NCBI GenBank assembly: GCA_903875465.1
Contig: CAIQWB010000029.1
Span: 20,450 to 84,449, forward strand
DNA: 64,000 nucleotides
Direction of reading: 5' to 3'
Source: an uncultured Verrucomicrobia subdivision 3 bacterium
GTDB taxonomy: Bacteria > Verrucomicrobiota > Verrucomicrobiia > Limisphaerales > UBA11358
Shown piece by piece: positions 28,577 to 37,306 of the stretch. The notes below the pieces were generated by a model that saw only the letters and a program-made list of their open reading frames with translations, had not been told where the DNA came from and ran no database searches. The stretch's first letter is position 1; the number at the start of each line of letters is the position of its first letter. The position numbers and the translations under genes are program-made.

Positions 28577-31500
28577 ATGATTTTAATTGATGAACCGTCG
28601 GCGCAAACACGCCGAAATCATCGGAGAAATGTTGTGAAACAGATTATGCAAAAATTCGCAGTAGGTGGGTTGCCAGTCCTCCTTGGAAAGACCTTTTTGA
28701 ATCCGCTTTGTTTGCTGCTTGGTATCGCCAGTCTAACTGTCGTTACGGCTAATGCCCAGCCAACCACGCCGCCAGCCAACGATAATTTTGCCAATGCTCT
28801 CAGCATTTCTGGTTTGACCGGTTCCGTAGATGCCAATAATTCCGGTGCGACCACCGAGGTTGGTGAAACGCTTTCCATTATCACTGACGATAATTCTTTT
28901 GGTGTGCCGGTGGGTGGGTCTATTTGGTATTCTTGGACCGCTTCAGCCACTGGCAATGTCACGTTTAATACCTTCCCGACCAATGGTGCTGGATTCGACA
29001 CGGTACTTGCAGTTTATACTGGAAACGGTCTCGCAAATTTAAACCTGGTAGCCGCGAATGATGAGGCGACTGGCATAACCAATGGAACAAGCCTGGTCAC
29101 ATTTTATGCTATTTCGGGGACAACTTATTTTGTGGAAGTAGCTGGTTACGCTGGACCTCCACTGGTTCAGGGGGATACTTCACTTAATTGGACCCAGACG
29201 GTGCCAGGGTTTTCTGCAGGTACATTTCGCCTTACCTCTACAAGTTACACTGTGGGTAATTTTGAATCATTTTCAGTTTATGGACCCAAACCTCCAATGA
29301 GTGGCTCGGCCGGCGCCCGGATCTCAGTTACTCGTGTGGGTGGCGCGGCGGGTCGTGTGGAAGTTCATTACAGTGTGACCAACAATCCGTTGGTGCCCTT
29401 GCAGGTCAGTTCTAACGTGGATATTGAAAACACCTTAGTGCAAAATTTTGACAGTAATGGTGTTCTTACCACCTACCAAGAGGTGTTTTCCACAAGTTAT
29501 TCGACTAATACTACTATTCAGTATTTTAACGGCACTACTTTTACAAATATACCCTGCGGGCTTCAAGGCTACACAGTTATCTTGAATGTCGCCAATGGTG
29601 CAACTAATCAGAATATTTTACCTTATCCTGGTGGCTATCCCCCGAATAATACCAATCTCGTTACGAGTGTAACTAACTCTGACGGGTCGGTAACCGTCAC
29701 CACGTTGCAATCCACAAATATTACTTATCCCGCAGTGTTTTATGCGCCGTCGGCCATTGCCTTTAATCCCAAAAACGCAAGTGGCCCTTGGGATTTCGTG
29801 CCCACGACTGGAATACTTACCTTTAATGATTTCGAGATGACTAAAGATATCTTTGTTACTCTAAGTACAAATGATTATTTATCCACGACTCCTATTTATT
29901 TCCTCGTAAATCTGGATTCGGTTAACCTGGCTACCAACGAGTTGCAATCCATTCCTGCTCCAAGCATTGATTCCGCTCGCAACTCTGCCAAAGTTAATGT
30001 TGAGCAAATCTGGCAAGATCCCTATCCAAACTCCGGCCTCTGTCCGGGGCTCCAAAGTTATCAAGTCACTAATTTGATAAATTTTGTTCGTTCCACAGTT
30101 TCCGTTGATCGCAATGGCACGAATGCTTCAATAGCGGTGGTTCTTAACACAGTTAATGCATCGCAAGGGGCCACGATGTATTATTCCATTGATTTCGGCA
30201 CGGCCAATGCCAATTATAATACCTTTTCTGCTCAATCTGGATCTGATTACGCTATTCCTGATAATGCGTTGAAATCTGTCCCCGAAGGGGTGGTTGATTT
30301 CAATAATACCGGCATTGGGTCGGTAAGCTGGTCACCCTATGATCCGAGCCCCATTAAGTATATAAATGTGCCAATTGTAAATAATGGCACTGTAGAGTTT
30401 AATAAAGATTTTTTGGTTCAATTCTATGCTGACACCGCTCACACATGGAATAATGCTCTGCCTGGTAATATTTCGCAATGTACCGTGACGATTCTCTTTG
30501 ACAAACAGCCTGCAGGGGCTGGCGATCGTACCTACAACATGGATAATGTGGTTACTACCATTCCTCCTTATAATAAAAATCCTGGATTAAACGGTCCAGC
30601 CTACGCTGTCTTCGTGCAACCAGATGGCAATTCACTTATTGGCGGTGATTTCTCCTCTTACGACTCCACCAATAGTTATAATATTGCCCGTGCTTTGAGC
30701 AACGGTCAGCCAGATGCTGCGTTCATTCGAAATACCGGGTCGGGTGCTGATAGCTTCATTGATGCGATTGCTCTTGATAGTTCAAACAATATTTTTATTG
30801 GTGGTGCTTTTGCTTCATTCAATGGAATTCAAAGGAACGGGATCGCTCATCTCAATTCCAATGGTACTCTGGACAATTCGATTTTCCTGCCTGGTTCGGG
30901 GGCGAATGGAACTGTCACGGCCATACTTGTTCAAACCAATGGGCAGCTGTTAGTTGCCGGCAATTTCTCCTCTTTCAATAATACGAATCGTAATTGTATT
31001 GCTCGTTTGAATCCCGATGGTTCAGTGGATTCTACATTTGATGCGGGAACCGGTCCCCTGGATGAATATAGCCCGGGCAACACGGTAATTAATTCCCTAG
31101 CCCTGCAGGCTGATGGGCGAATTCTTGTTGGCGGTGATTTCACAACGTTCGATGGCGTTACGCGGAATTATTTAGCCCGCTTGAATTTTGACGGTACTTT
31201 GGATGCGAGCTTTGACACTGGTGATGGGGCTAATGACGTCGTTAATGGCGTGGCGGTTGACACCAATGGTTTAATAGTCGCAGTAGGTCCATTCACGAAA
31301 TTCGGTGCTCTTGGAACTAGTGCGGGAATCACCCGTTTGGAAACCAATGGTGTTTTGGACACAACTTTTAATGTCGGTTCAGGGGTTAACGATGCAGTTA
31401 ATTCGGTTGTGCTTCAGACTGACGGTCGAATTATAATTGGCGGTAGTTTCACTTCCTTTAATCAGACCAGACGTGTTGGAATTGCCCGCTTGAATCCTGA

Positions 31501-34500
31501 TGGTTCCTTGGATACCAGCTTCATGGATACTGCTTACAATCAGTTTGCCGGTGTCGTGAATCCCATTTTTAATCCGGATATTAATCCCAATAATTCGGTT
31601 TACTCTCTTTCTTTGCAACCTGATGGCGGGGTAATCATCGGCGGTTCCTTTAGCCAAGTCGGAGGTGGTAGCACCCGGGCATCGCTTCTGCCGCGGGGTA
31701 ATGTCGCTCGTTTGATTGGCGGTGCCACCCCTGGACCCGGTAATATTGGGCTTGCTTTGACCAGCTATATTGCTGACGCGGCGAACAATGGTTCTAATAC
31801 AAACTCCACCAGCACCATAACCGTGACTCGTTCCAACGGCATTCTGGGACCGGCATCTGCCACGGTTGCCCCGGTCACCTTGCCTACCGGACCAGGTGCT
31901 GCCATTTATGGCACGGATTTCTTGTTCAACGCGGCTCAAGTTAATTATGGCACTACCTGGGCAAATACTTGGATGTTGAGCGACGGTGTGGCAGGAACGA
32001 ATAGCGCTACGACGGTAACCGTTTACAACAATAACAGGCCTAATGCGGTTCTCGATTTGGAAGTTACCGCCCCGGTTGGCCAGGACATCTTTTTTCTTGG
32101 TGGCAGCAGTGCTAATAAAAACACGGGATTGGGGATTTTTAGTCCTGCCTATGGGGAACAAGATGGTGAAAACATTCCGCTTGGTGTGGCCTTGGGTCAA
32201 TCCCTTTCACCGCTCACGATTATTCACAAACTTCCTCAACCGGGGGTGTTGAGTTTTACCACTCCGACTTACACAACGAATGAAGGTTCAGGAACCGCGA
32301 TCATCAATGTATATCGTGCGAATGGAAGTGATGGCCAAGTTTCTGTTTTCTACAAAACCGTCGATGGATCCGCCAAGGCCGGTATTGATTATGTTTCTTC
32401 CAGCGGCAAATTAACTTTTAATGCTGGTATAACGAATCAAGTTTTTAAAGTGACTCTTCTGAATAACGGAATAAGCCAGCCTGATCGCTTCATTAATCTC
32501 GTTCTCTATACCACCTCAGGCGGTGCCACCTTAAGCGCATTGCCGGGCGGAACCAATGCCCAAATTATTCTGATTAATAATAATTACGCTTACGGTAATG
32601 TTAGTTTTGCCGGCGGTTTGTCGGTTATCAATGGTTCGACCAACGTAATGACGTATGGTACCAATGAAAATTCTGGCTCAGCACTCGTTACTATAACTCG
32701 TCAGGGGGGTAGTTCCGGGGTTTTGAGTGTGAATGTAGCATCAAGCGATGTCACTGCTGTCAATGGCGTTAATTATACTGGTTTTACCAATGTTTTAACC
32801 TGGCAAAACCAGCAAGCACAGCCACAAACCATTGTTGTTCCGGTAAAGCAAGATGGGGTTTACACCGCAAATTTGACCGCCAAGCTAAGGATCTTCAATG
32901 CTACGGTGAATGGAGTGGTCACCACCCAAGCGCTTGGTGGAGTTTCCATTACCGGCTCGCTCATCATCAGCAATGTTGATTATCCTGGTAAAATGGAATT
33001 TAGCGCTCCAACTTATACTTTTAATGAGAACGGTGGCTCTGCCATTATTCCAGTGATTCGGACCGGTGGTACCGCAGGTACCATTGCCAACCAGTTTTCC
33101 ACAGTGGATGGCACTGCTATCGCTGGAAATCAGTATGTGGCAACCAATGGAACCATCACACTTACCAATGGTCAAGTCAGTGCGATTTTTCGTGTGCCGA
33201 TTATAGATAACTTGGTTCCGGATACAAATTATCAATTGTCAGTTGTTTTGAAGAATCAAACCACCAGTGATTTCTTGGGCGATCCTTCAACAGCGACACT
33301 GAATATTATCAACAATGAGACCTACAATTATCCTCCTGGTCAAATTGACACCCAGTACAATCCTTTGGCCGGGTTCAGTGGTCCCGTGTTCGCCCTTGCA
33401 TTGCAGCCTTCCAACGGAAAGCTGCTGGTAGGCGGCGGTTTTACCAATGCAAATGGTGTTGCCCGCAATCGTATTGCCCGTTTGAACACGGATGGCACCT
33501 TGGATCAAAAGTTTTCTTCCTATCTACCCGGTCAAGGGGCCAGTGACGCGATTCGATCCATTTTAGTTGAATCCAATGGAACGATTTTAGTTGGTGGCTT
33601 TTTCACCAATTTCAACGGGGTGACGCTTAATCGAATTGCCCGTTTAACTTACAGTGCCGGGTTGGACAGCACCTTTAATCCGGGTTCTGGGGTGGATGCT
33701 CCAATCTACGCCTTTGCCCAATACACAAATTCCAGTCTGAATGGTATTTACGTCGCAGGTGCCTTCACAACTTACAACGGCAGCAGTCGCAACGCGATAG
33801 CACGTATCAATGAAAATGGGACCATTGATCAAAATTTTAAACCAGGAACTGGAGCCAACGGCACCGTTTATGCCTTGGGCGTGCAGGCTGATGGAAAAGT
33901 CGTCATCGGCGGTGATTTTACAATGGTTAACGGTGTTCCATTGCGTCATGTAGCCCGACTTAATATTGACGGTTCAGTCGATTATACGTTTGCAAACGCC
34001 CTTTACAGCGGCATTTGGGGAGCGAATGACTCAGTTCATGCCGTTGCTATTCAATTGGATGGCCATATTCTGATCGGGGGATTATTTACGAATGTGGATG
34101 GGGTCGCATTAAACCATATAGCTCGACTTAACACCGACGGAACTTTAGACAACACCTTTACTCCAGGCATCGGGGCCAATGGGGATGTGCTTACCATTAC
34201 CCCCCAAACTGATACACGCATCGTGGTTGGTGGCAATTTTACCTCTTTTAGTGGTGTCACTCGTAATCGCATTACCCGTTTAAATCCGGATGGTACAGTT
34301 GATCCCACCATTAATTTTGGCACGGGAGCAGATAGTTTCGTGGGTGCTTCGGTCATTCAGAATGACGGTAATATCATTCTGGGTGGTGGATTTCAGAATT
34401 TTGAAGGCACACCCCGCGCTAATTTGGTTCGTGTCTATGGTGGTTCCGCCGCGGGGTTTGGTACCTTTGAATTTTCCACGGCTAATTTTGCTTGTGACCA

Positions 34501-37213
34501 AACCAACGCATTTGCCGTCGTGAGCGTTCAGCGCTTAGGCGGCACCAGCGGTACGAATGCTGACGGCACGGGTGATTTATACATCAATTTGACCACGAGT
34601 GATGGTTCCGCTCTGGCTAATACGAATTATATTTCTGTTTCCACCAATCTTGATTTCCCGGCTGGGGAAGTTATTAGAAATGTGGCTATTCCCCTCATTA
34701 ATGTTCCTGGAGTTTTTCCGAACCTTACTGTTAAACTCAGCATTACCAATACGCCTCCGGCAGCGCTCGGGAATCAGCCCACGGCAACCCTGACCATTAT
34801 CAACAGTCAAAGTGCTGTCAGCTTGCTTTCCTCCAACTATTCGGTAGCCAAAAATGCCATCAATGGCGCAGGGATTATCACCTTGGTTCGGCAGGGGAGC
34901 ACCAATGGGACTTGCAGCGTTGACTTTCTGACGACAACCAACGGTTCTGCTTCCATTGGCAACAATTATACCCCGGTTCAAGGAACTGTCACATTCTATC
35001 CTGGTGATGCCATTAAAACCTTCCAAATACCAATTAATAATAACGGCGTAGCTGAAGGAAATAAGACTGTTACTTTTGTTCTTACAAATTCAATGGGAAC
35101 TTACCTGTATAGCCCCTCTAACGCTGTTTTGACCATTATTGATACGGTCAACGCGCCCGGTCAGCTCTATTTCGCAACGAACAGCTACACCGTTATGAAG
35201 CAAAGTGGTAATGCATATGTCACTGTGGGCCGTACCAATGGCTCCTCCGGCACAGTGTATATAAGTTACAGCACGGTGCAGGGAACCGCCATACCTGGAG
35301 TCAACTATCAAACTTCCAGTGGCATCGTTGCCTTGGGTGATGGTGTGACCAGTCAAAATATTGCCATACCTCTCTATGACAATAATCTTGCCCAAGGGAC
35401 AGTTAATTTTATTGTCAATCTATTCAACCCGGGTGGAGGGGCCACTTTGGCGGCGCCAACCAATGCCGTGGTTAATATTTTGGATCACAACGTTGGTTTC
35501 AGCTTTTTGAGCCAAACCAATTTCGCCAGTGAGTCCGATTCATCTGCTCTGGTATTCGTGCAACGCTTGGGTGCGACCAATCTGGCCTATTCAGTTAAAT
35601 ACGTAACCACAAATAACACTGCTCTGGCGGGAACCAACTACGTTGCCCTGGCCAACACCTTGAATTTCGCTCCCGGCGAGTCCCTTAAATCCATTTCCGT
35701 TCCTCTGATTTATTACCCACAAGTTACGGGCGATCTGCTATTTGGCTTGTTTTTGACGAATGCCACTGCTGGTGCGCAATTAGTTAATACTACCAACACA
35801 CTTGTGATCATTCATGATTCCGATGCCGGATTAAATTTCAGCACTGCATCGACCAATGTTCTTAAAAATGCTGGTTCAATCACGCTGCAAGTTATTTGTT
35901 CCAATCCTTCGGTTGAGCCGATCATTCTCAGCACCAATACCATTCCCTTGCAGGTCAATTATTTCACCACCAATGGCACGGCCATTTCCGGGATTGATTA
36001 CACGGCGGTTAGCGGCACTCTCACTTTTACGAACGGAATTGGGACCAACCTGATTACGGTGCCGATTAAAAATAATGGGGTGCTCGAAGGCAATCGCACA
36101 TTCAATGTGGTTCTCACAGCTCCTACTGCTCCGGGAAAACTCACACCCCCCAGTATTGAACAGGTCAATATTATTGACGTAAATTCTGCGGTGGAATTTT
36201 CCAGTCCGACCTACACGGTCCTCAAGTCTGGTGTGCAGGCAAATATCAACGTTTATCGTACCGGTTATACTGATAGTATTGTTTCAGTTAATTATACTGC
36301 AACCAATGGAACGGCTGTGGGCAACGTAAACTTCGTTCCTGTCAGCGGAACCTTGGTGTTTACGAATGGTGTCACGGTTCAATCCTTTTCCGTTCCGATT
36401 ATTTCAAGCACCGTGGTTCAGCCTGATTTAACTGTTCAACTGCTCCTTTCTGCCCCAAATAATGCCGGGTTAAGTTATCCTAGTTTTGCCTCGCTGACCA
36501 TTATTGACCTCAGTGGAAGCTTGGTGGTTCCTGCCGGTGCCATGATGGTGGAACCCGAAGGTTATGTTCCGGCCAATGGTATCGTCGATCCAGGTGAGAC
36601 TGACACCATTCGTTTCGGATTCCGTGCTGGCTCTGGGACCAATGTTGCCAACTTGATTGCCACTTTGCTGGCTACCAATGGGATTTCTTCGCCCAGCGGC
36701 CCGCAAATTTATGGACCCTTGGTGGTTGGCGGTCCGGCGGTTTCCCGCCCCTTCACTTTGACTGCCAATGGAACGAATGGGCAGGCGATAGTCGCAACCT
36801 TTAAACTGATGGATGGTACTAAAAATATTGGCACGAATAACTTTACCTTTTATTTGGGTACTTGGACTGCATCTTATTCTAATACAGCTCCCATCATCAT
36901 TAATGACTTTACCACTGCTAGTCCGTATCCATCCTCGATCAATGTCAGTGGTTTGCCCGGTGTTATTCTTAAAACAACCGTTACCTTCACGAATCTGACC
37001 CACTCAGCGCCAGGTGATATCGGTGCTTTGGTGGTGGCTCCCAATCAACAGGATACCCTGCTGATGAATCGGGCTGGAGCGGCGAACAGTATCAAAAATG
37101 TCACCTTGATATTTGATGATTCGGCGTCCAACAGTCTGCCGAAAAATTTGCCGACCATAACCACCGGAACAAATAAGCCAACCGCTTATCCCACGATCAA
37201 TACTTTCCCCTGA
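28577..37213 (+). CDS. Giant delta-60 / Calx-beta repeat surface protein
   Basis: A 2878-residue exported protein. After a leader and hydrophobic segment (about 35-60) comes a PPC-like domain ('PPANDNFANALSISGL', 'GSIWYSWTASATGNVTFNTF'). Next are a beta region, a first block of seven delta-60 repeats (about 670-1055, 'ALQADGRILVGGDFTTFDGV'), about three Calx-beta domains (about 1220-1585), a second block of seven delta-60 repeats (about 1590-1955) and about six Calx-beta domains (to about 2650). The end (about 2760-2878) is the N-terminal half of a P-type domain that stops at 'NKPTAYPTINTFP'. The missing half is found inside the next gene. Calx-beta domains bind calcium; the protein is probably a cell-surface adhesin. 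Confidence 0.85.
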   Translation: MILIDEPSAQTRRNHRRNVVKQIMQKFAVGGLPVLLGKTFLNPLCLLLGIASLTVVTANAQPTTPPANDNFANALSISGLTGSVDANNSGATTEVGETLSIITDDNSFGVPVGGSIWYSWTASATGNVTFNTFPTNGAGFDTVLAVYTGNGLANLNLVAANDEATGITNGTSLVTFYAISGTTYFVEVAGYAGPPLVQGDTSLNWTQTVPGFSAGTFRLTSTSYTVGNFESFSVYGPKPPMSGSAGARISVTRVGGAAGRVEVHYSVTNNPLVPLQVSSNVDIENTLVQNFDSNGVLTTYQEVFSTSYSTNTTIQYFNGTTFTNIPCGLQGYTVILNVANGATNQNILPYPGGYPPNNTNLVTSVTNSDGSVTVTTLQSTNITYPAVFYAPSAIAFNPKNASGPWDFVPTTGILTFNDFEMTKDIFVTLSTNDYLSTTPIYFLVNLDSVNLATNELQSIPAPSIDSARNSAKVNVEQIWQDPYPNSGLCPGLQSYQVTNLINFVRSTVSVDRNGTNASIAVVLNTVNASQGATMYYSIDFGTANANYNTFSAQSGSDYAIPDNALKSVPEGVVDFNNTGIGSVSWSPYDPSPIKYINVPIVNNGTVEFNKDFLVQFYADTAHTWNNALPGNISQCTVTILFDKQPAGAGDRTYNMDNVVTTIPPYNKNPGLNGPAYAVFVQPDGNSLIGGDFSSYDSTNSYNIARALSNGQPDAAFIRNTGSGADSFIDAIALDSSNNIFIGGAFASFNGIQRNGIAHLNSNGTLDNSIFLPGSGANGTVTAILVQTNGQLLVAGNFSSFNNTNRNCIARLNPDGSVDSTFDAGTGPLDEYSPGNTVINSLALQADGRILVGGDFTTFDGVTRNYLARLNFDGTLDASFDTGDGANDVVNGVAVDTNGLIVAVGPFTKFGALGTSAGITRLETNGVLDTTFNVGSGVNDAVNSVVLQTDGRIIIGGSFTSFNQTRRVGIARLNPDGSLDTSFMDTAYNQFAGVVNPIFNPDINPNNSVYSLSLQPDGGVIIGGSFSQVGGGSTRASLLPRGNVARLIGGATPGPGNIGLALTSYIADAANNGSNTNSTSTITVTRSNGILGPASATVAPVTLPTGPGAAIYGTDFLFNAAQVNYGTTWANTWMLSDGVAGTNSATTVTVYNNNRPNAVLDLEVTAPVGQDIFFLGGSSANKNTGLGIFSPAYGEQDGENIPLGVALGQSLSPLTIIHKLPQPGVLSFTTPTYTTNEGSGTAIINVYRANGSDGQVSVFYKTVDGSAKAGIDYVSSSGKLTFNAGITNQVFKVTLLNNGISQPDRFINLVLYTTSGGATLSALPGGTNAQIILINNNYAYGNVSFAGGLSVINGSTNVMTYGTNENSGSALVTITRQGGSSGVLSVNVASSDVTAVNGVNYTGFTNVLTWQNQQAQPQTIVVPVKQDGVYTANLTAKLRIFNATVNGVVTTQALGGVSITGSLIISNVDYPGKMEFSAPTYTFNENGGSAIIPVIRTGGTAGTIANQFSTVDGTAIAGNQYVATNGTITLTNGQVSAIFRVPIIDNLVPDTNYQLSVVLKNQTTSDFLGDPSTATLNIINNETYNYPPGQIDTQYNPLAGFSGPVFALALQPSNGKLLVGGGFTNANGVARNRIARLNTDGTLDQKFSSYLPGQGASDAIRSILVESNGTILVGGFFTNFNGVTLNRIARLTYSAGLDSTFNPGSGVDAPIYAFAQYTNSSLNGIYVAGAFTTYNGSSRNAIARINENGTIDQNFKPGTGANGTVYALGVQADGKVVIGGDFTMVNGVPLRHVARLNIDGSVDYTFANALYSGIWGANDSVHAVAIQLDGHILIGGLFTNVDGVALNHIARLNTDGTLDNTFTPGIGANGDVLTITPQTDTRIVVGGNFTSFSGVTRNRITRLNPDGTVDPTINFGTGADSFVGASVIQNDGNIILGGGFQNFEGTPRANLVRVYGGSAAGFGTFEFSTANFACDQTNAFAVVSVQRLGGTSGTNADGTGDLYINLTTSDGSALANTNYISVSTNLDFPAGEVIRNVAIPLINVPGVFPNLTVKLSITNTPPAALGNQPTATLTIINSQSAVSLLSSNYSVAKNAINGAGIITLVRQGSTNGTCSVDFLTTTNGSASIGNNYTPVQGTVTFYPGDAIKTFQIPINNNGVAEGNKTVTFVLTNSMGTYLYSPSNAVLTIIDTVNAPGQLYFATNSYTVMKQSGNAYVTVGRTNGSSGTVYISYSTVQGTAIPGVNYQTSSGIVALGDGVTSQNIAIPLYDNNLAQGTVNFIVNLFNPGGGATLAAPTNAVVNILDHNVGFSFLSQTNFASESDSSALVFVQRLGATNLAYSVKYVTTNNTALAGTNYVALANTLNFAPGESLKSISVPLIYYPQVTGDLLFGLFLTNATAGAQLVNTTNTLVIIHDSDAGLNFSTASTNVLKNAGSITLQVICSNPSVEPIILSTNTIPLQVNYFTTNGTAISGIDYTAVSGTLTFTNGIGTNLITVPIKNNGVLEGNRTFNVVLTAPTAPGKLTPPSIEQVNIIDVNSAVEFSSPTYTVLKSGVQANINVYRTGYTDSIVSVNYTATNGTAVGNVNFVPVSGTLVFTNGVTVQSFSVPIISSTVVQPDLTVQLLLSAPNNAGLSYPSFASLTIIDLSGSLVVPAGAMMVEPEGYVPANGIVDPGETDTIRFGFRAGSGTNVANLIATLLATNGISSPSGPQIYGPLVVGGPAVSRPFTLTANGTNGQAIVATFKLMDGTKNIGTNNFTFYLGTWTASYSNTAPIIINDFTTASPYPSSINVSGLPGVILKTTVTFTNLTHSAPGDIGALVVAPNQQDTLLMNRAGAANSIKNVTLIFDDSASNSLPKNLPTITTGTNKPTAYPTINTFP

Positions 37214-37306
37214 CCTTATGTGGATTTATCAACCCATAAACAAAGTGGAATGGTCGGATTTGACTGGTTCCGGGGCCGGTTTGGCAAACTCAATTCTCGT
37301 AGTTAT

